A stretch of 7,924 bases of DNA, taken from the NCBI GenBank assembly GCA_024409185.1, contig JAKSUD010000039.1:1-7924 (forward strand), read 5' to 3'. Shown here piece after piece: positions 6,389 to 7,924 of the stretch (the stretch's first letter is position 1; each line of letters starts with the position of its first letter). The DNA comes from an archaeon. Its GTDB lineage: Archaea > Methanobacteriota > Methanobacteria > Methanobacteriales > Methanobacteriaceae. The notes beneath the pieces were generated by a model. It worked only from the letters and a program-made list of their open reading frames with translations, ran no database searches and was not told the DNA's origin. The position numbers were made by a program, and so were the translations under genes.

Positions 6389-6505
6389 AAAATTTAATTT
6401 TTCTCAAATAGTTATTTCTCTAAATATTTTGAAAAATTTTTATAAAACTTTTAAAAAGGTTTATTTTTTAAAAAAGAGTAAATTAAGAGTTTTTATAAAT
6501 TTATT

Positions 6506-6546
6506 AAAAAAAGAAAAGTTATTTTTTTAAGAGGTTTTATCCTCTT
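6506..6546 (-). terminator. Probable terminator of metY
   Basis: AAGAGG (6529-6534) and CCTCTT (6541-6546) form a 6-bp stem with a 6-base loop. Read on the minus strand it lies 40 bases beyond the metY stop. After an A-run it is followed by four T, a C and seven T (6517-6506). The T-tract is not directly against the stem, so the U-tract alone may be the active signal. The rest of the 6389-6585 gap is A/T-rich with no gene. Confidence 0.4.
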
Positions 6547-6577
6547 TAATCTAAAACTATTTTATAAAATAAATTAA

Positions 6578-6604
6578 CTGTTGATTTATTCAACAGCTTT
6601 TTTT
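6578..6604 (+). terminator. Plus-strand hairpin/T7 over the end of metY
   Basis: CTGTTGA (6578-6584) and TCAACAG (6590-6596) form a perfect 7-bp stem around TTTAT. A C and seven T (6598-6604) follow on the plus strand. The loop holds the metY stop codon, and the T-run is the complement of the codons for the Lys-Lys near the MetY C-terminus. On the plus strand it would stop read-through from metX before it becomes antisense to metY. It could also protect the 3' end of the metY transcript. Confidence 0.45.
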
Positions 6605-7866
6605 AATGCTTGGTCGATATCAGCAATAATATCTTCTACATTTTCAATACCAACAGACATTCTAATAAAGTCTGGAGTTACACCAGTAGATAATTGTTCT
6701 TCTGGGGAAATTGCAGAGTGTGTAGTAGATGCAGGGTGTACAACTAATGTTTTTGCATCACAGATATTAGCTAAGTGAGAGAGAAGTTCAACACTTTCAA
6801 TGAATTTTTTACCTTCTTCAATTCCACCTTTAATACCGAATCCAATAACACAACCAAATTTATCTTTTAAGTATTTTTTAGCCATTTCATGGTGAGGGCT
6901 TGATTCAAGTCCTGGATAATTTACCCAAGCAACAGCTTCATGGTTTTCTAAGAATTTAGCTACTTCTAAAGCATTCTTACAGTGTTGTTCTACTCTAAGA
7001 CTCATGGATTCAAGTCCTTGCATTAACATAAATGAGTTAAATGGACTAATAGTTCCACCTAAATCTCTCATCATTTGTAAACGTGCTTTATTAATATATG
7101 CAGCATTTCCAAAGTGTTCAGAGTAAACAAGTCCATGATATGATTCATCTGGTTCAGTAAATTCTGGGAATTTTCCATTTGTCCAATCGAAGTTACCAGA
7201 GTCTACAATAGTTCCTCCAAGAGTAGTTCCATGTCCACCAATGATTTTAGTAGCTGAATGAACAACAATATCTGCTCCATGTTCAATAGGTTTTACCATA
7301 CCAACAGCAGAAGTATTGTCTACAACAAGAGGAATATCATTTTTATGAGCTATTTCAGCTAATTTTTCAAAATCAGGAATATCTAATTTAGGATTTCCAA
7401 TAGATTCACAATAAACAGCTCTTGTTTTATCATTAATAGCTGCTTCAAAAGCATCAAGATCTTGAGAATCTACAAAATTAACTTTAATACCAAATTTTGC
7501 AAAAGTATTTTTAAATAAAGTGTAAGTTCCACCGTAAAGGTTATCTCCAGATACGATTTCCTCACCACATTTAACAATATTTAATAAAGCAAGACTAATT
7601 GCAGCCATTCCAGTAGATTGAGCAAGTCCTCCTACACCACCTTCAATAGCAGCTATTCTCTCTTCAAAAGCATCATTAGTTGGGTTGTTTAATCTTGTAT
7701 AAATGTGTCCAGGTTCAGTTAATGCAAATAAATCTGCAGCATAATCTGCATCTTTAAAAACAAATGAACTGGTCATATAAATAGGTACAGCTCTTGCACC
7801 AAATGCAGATTCTGGAGTTTCTTGTCCAGCATGAACTTGTAAAGTTCTATCACCATATTTTGCCAT
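6586..7866 (-). CDS. metY: O-acetylhomoserine sulfhydrylase (MetY), PLP-dependent
   Basis: MetY condenses O-acetyl-L-homoserine with sulfide to give homocysteine and acetate. The 426-residue cytoplasmic protein is a full-length Cys/Met-metabolism PLP enzyme of fold type I. Residues seen: Tyr56 and Arg58 in YTRLNNPT, which reach the neighbour's cofactor phosphate; QSTGMAA at 83-89 holding the phosphate; Asp183 against the pyridine nitrogen; Lys207 in [11 protein letters not shown] forming the Schiff base; and Arg402 in IRMSVGIEN binding the substrate carboxylate. The family form VDNTFATP reads VDNTSAVG here (182-189). Length and the insert [20 protein letters not shown] (229-248) favour a sulfhydrylase over a cystathionine gamma-synthase or lyase, which are shorter. 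The start is firm: AGGAGG (7879-7874) lies 7 bases before the ATG. Convergent with metX, whose product it uses; its promoter would lie in 7880-7924 or beyond the edge. Confidence 0.94.
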   Translation of the reverse strand: MAKYGDRTLQVHAGQETPESAFGARAVPIYMTSSFVFKDADYAADLFALTEPGHIYTRLNNPTNDAFEERIAAIEGGVGGLAQSTGMAAISLALLNIVKCGEEIVSGDNLYGGTYTLFKNTFAKFGIKVNFVDSQDLDAFEAAINDKTRAVYCESIGNPKLDIPDFEKLAEIAHKNDIPLVVDNTSAVGMVKPIEHGADIVVHSATKIIGGHGTTLGGTIVDSGNFDWTNGKFPEFTEPDESYHGLVYSEHFGNAAYINKARLQMMRDLGGTISPFNSFMLMQGLESMSLRVEQHCKNALEVAKFLENHEAVAWVNYPGLESSPHHEMAKKYLKDKFGCVIGFGIKGGIEEGKKFIESVELLSHLANICDAKTLVVHPASTTHSAISPEEQLSTGVTPDFIRMSVGIENVEDIIADIDQALKKAVE

Positions 7867-7924
7867 ATTTTTTCCTCCTATTTTTTAATAAGTAAATTAA
7901 TATTTTTTTAATATTATTAGTTTA

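Noticed and set aside
6420..6480. A/T inverted repeats between metX and metY (AAACTTTT with AAAGGTTT, and T6A6)
   Set aside because: They are low-complexity A/T palindromes expected by chance in this composition, and better terminators lie on both sides.
6581..6778. Plus-strand reading frame of 65 residues over the 3' end of metY
   Set aside because: It is antisense to conserved MetY residues including Arg402, and its only upstream structure is a hairpin/T-run suited to termination.

Overview
The window looks like a chromosomal segment of a methanogenic archaeon of the Methanobacteriaceae, closest in character to Methanobrevibacter or Methanosphaera. The reasons are extreme A/T richness with long T- and A-tracts between genes, archaeal-style TATA boxes and GGAGG/GGTG ribosome binding sites, a homoserine acyltransferase fused to a CBS pair, and a HisKA_2-type histidine kinase of the kind common in these methanogens. 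The genus is an inference; no rRNA or methanogenesis gene lies in the window.

Layout: (1) 1-320 is a T-rich leader with a terminator-like hairpin near its left end and a TATA box/RBS in front of an MFS drug exporter. (2) 321-1834 encodes one 14-helix DHA2-type exporter, interrupted near its middle by a -1 reading-frame change, so that it appears as two overlapping halves. (3) 1835-2047 carries two hairpin/T-tract elements. (4) 2048-2581 is a GNAT acetyltransferase of the YhbS kind. (5) 2586-2735 is a tandem repeat whose units are related to the second hairpin after the exporter. (6) 2818-4218 (minus) is an eight-helix membrane histidine kinase with HisKA_2 and HATPase domains and no PAS domain. 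(7) 4324-4377 is a small tandem repeat. (8) 4519-4734 (minus) is a 71-residue two-helix membrane protein. (9) 4873-6345 is metX fused to two CBS domains. (10) 6586-7866 (minus) is metY, convergent with metX.

The clearest functional unit is metX plus metY. MetX acylates homoserine and MetY replaces the acyl group with sulfide to give homocysteine, the direct-sulfhydrylation route to methionine. They face each other, so each needs its own promoter, and terminator-like hairpins lie at both 3' ends. The CBS pair on MetX is a plausible sensor of an adenosyl ligand. The remaining genes show no clear link to one another or to methionine synthesis.

I see no CRISPR array, transposase, integrase, tRNA, rRNA or defence system. 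The most unusual items are the exporter frameshift, the family of 3'-end repeat/hairpin elements, and the dense T-tract hairpins in the intergenic regions. Nothing here supports a claim of a new multi-gene system.
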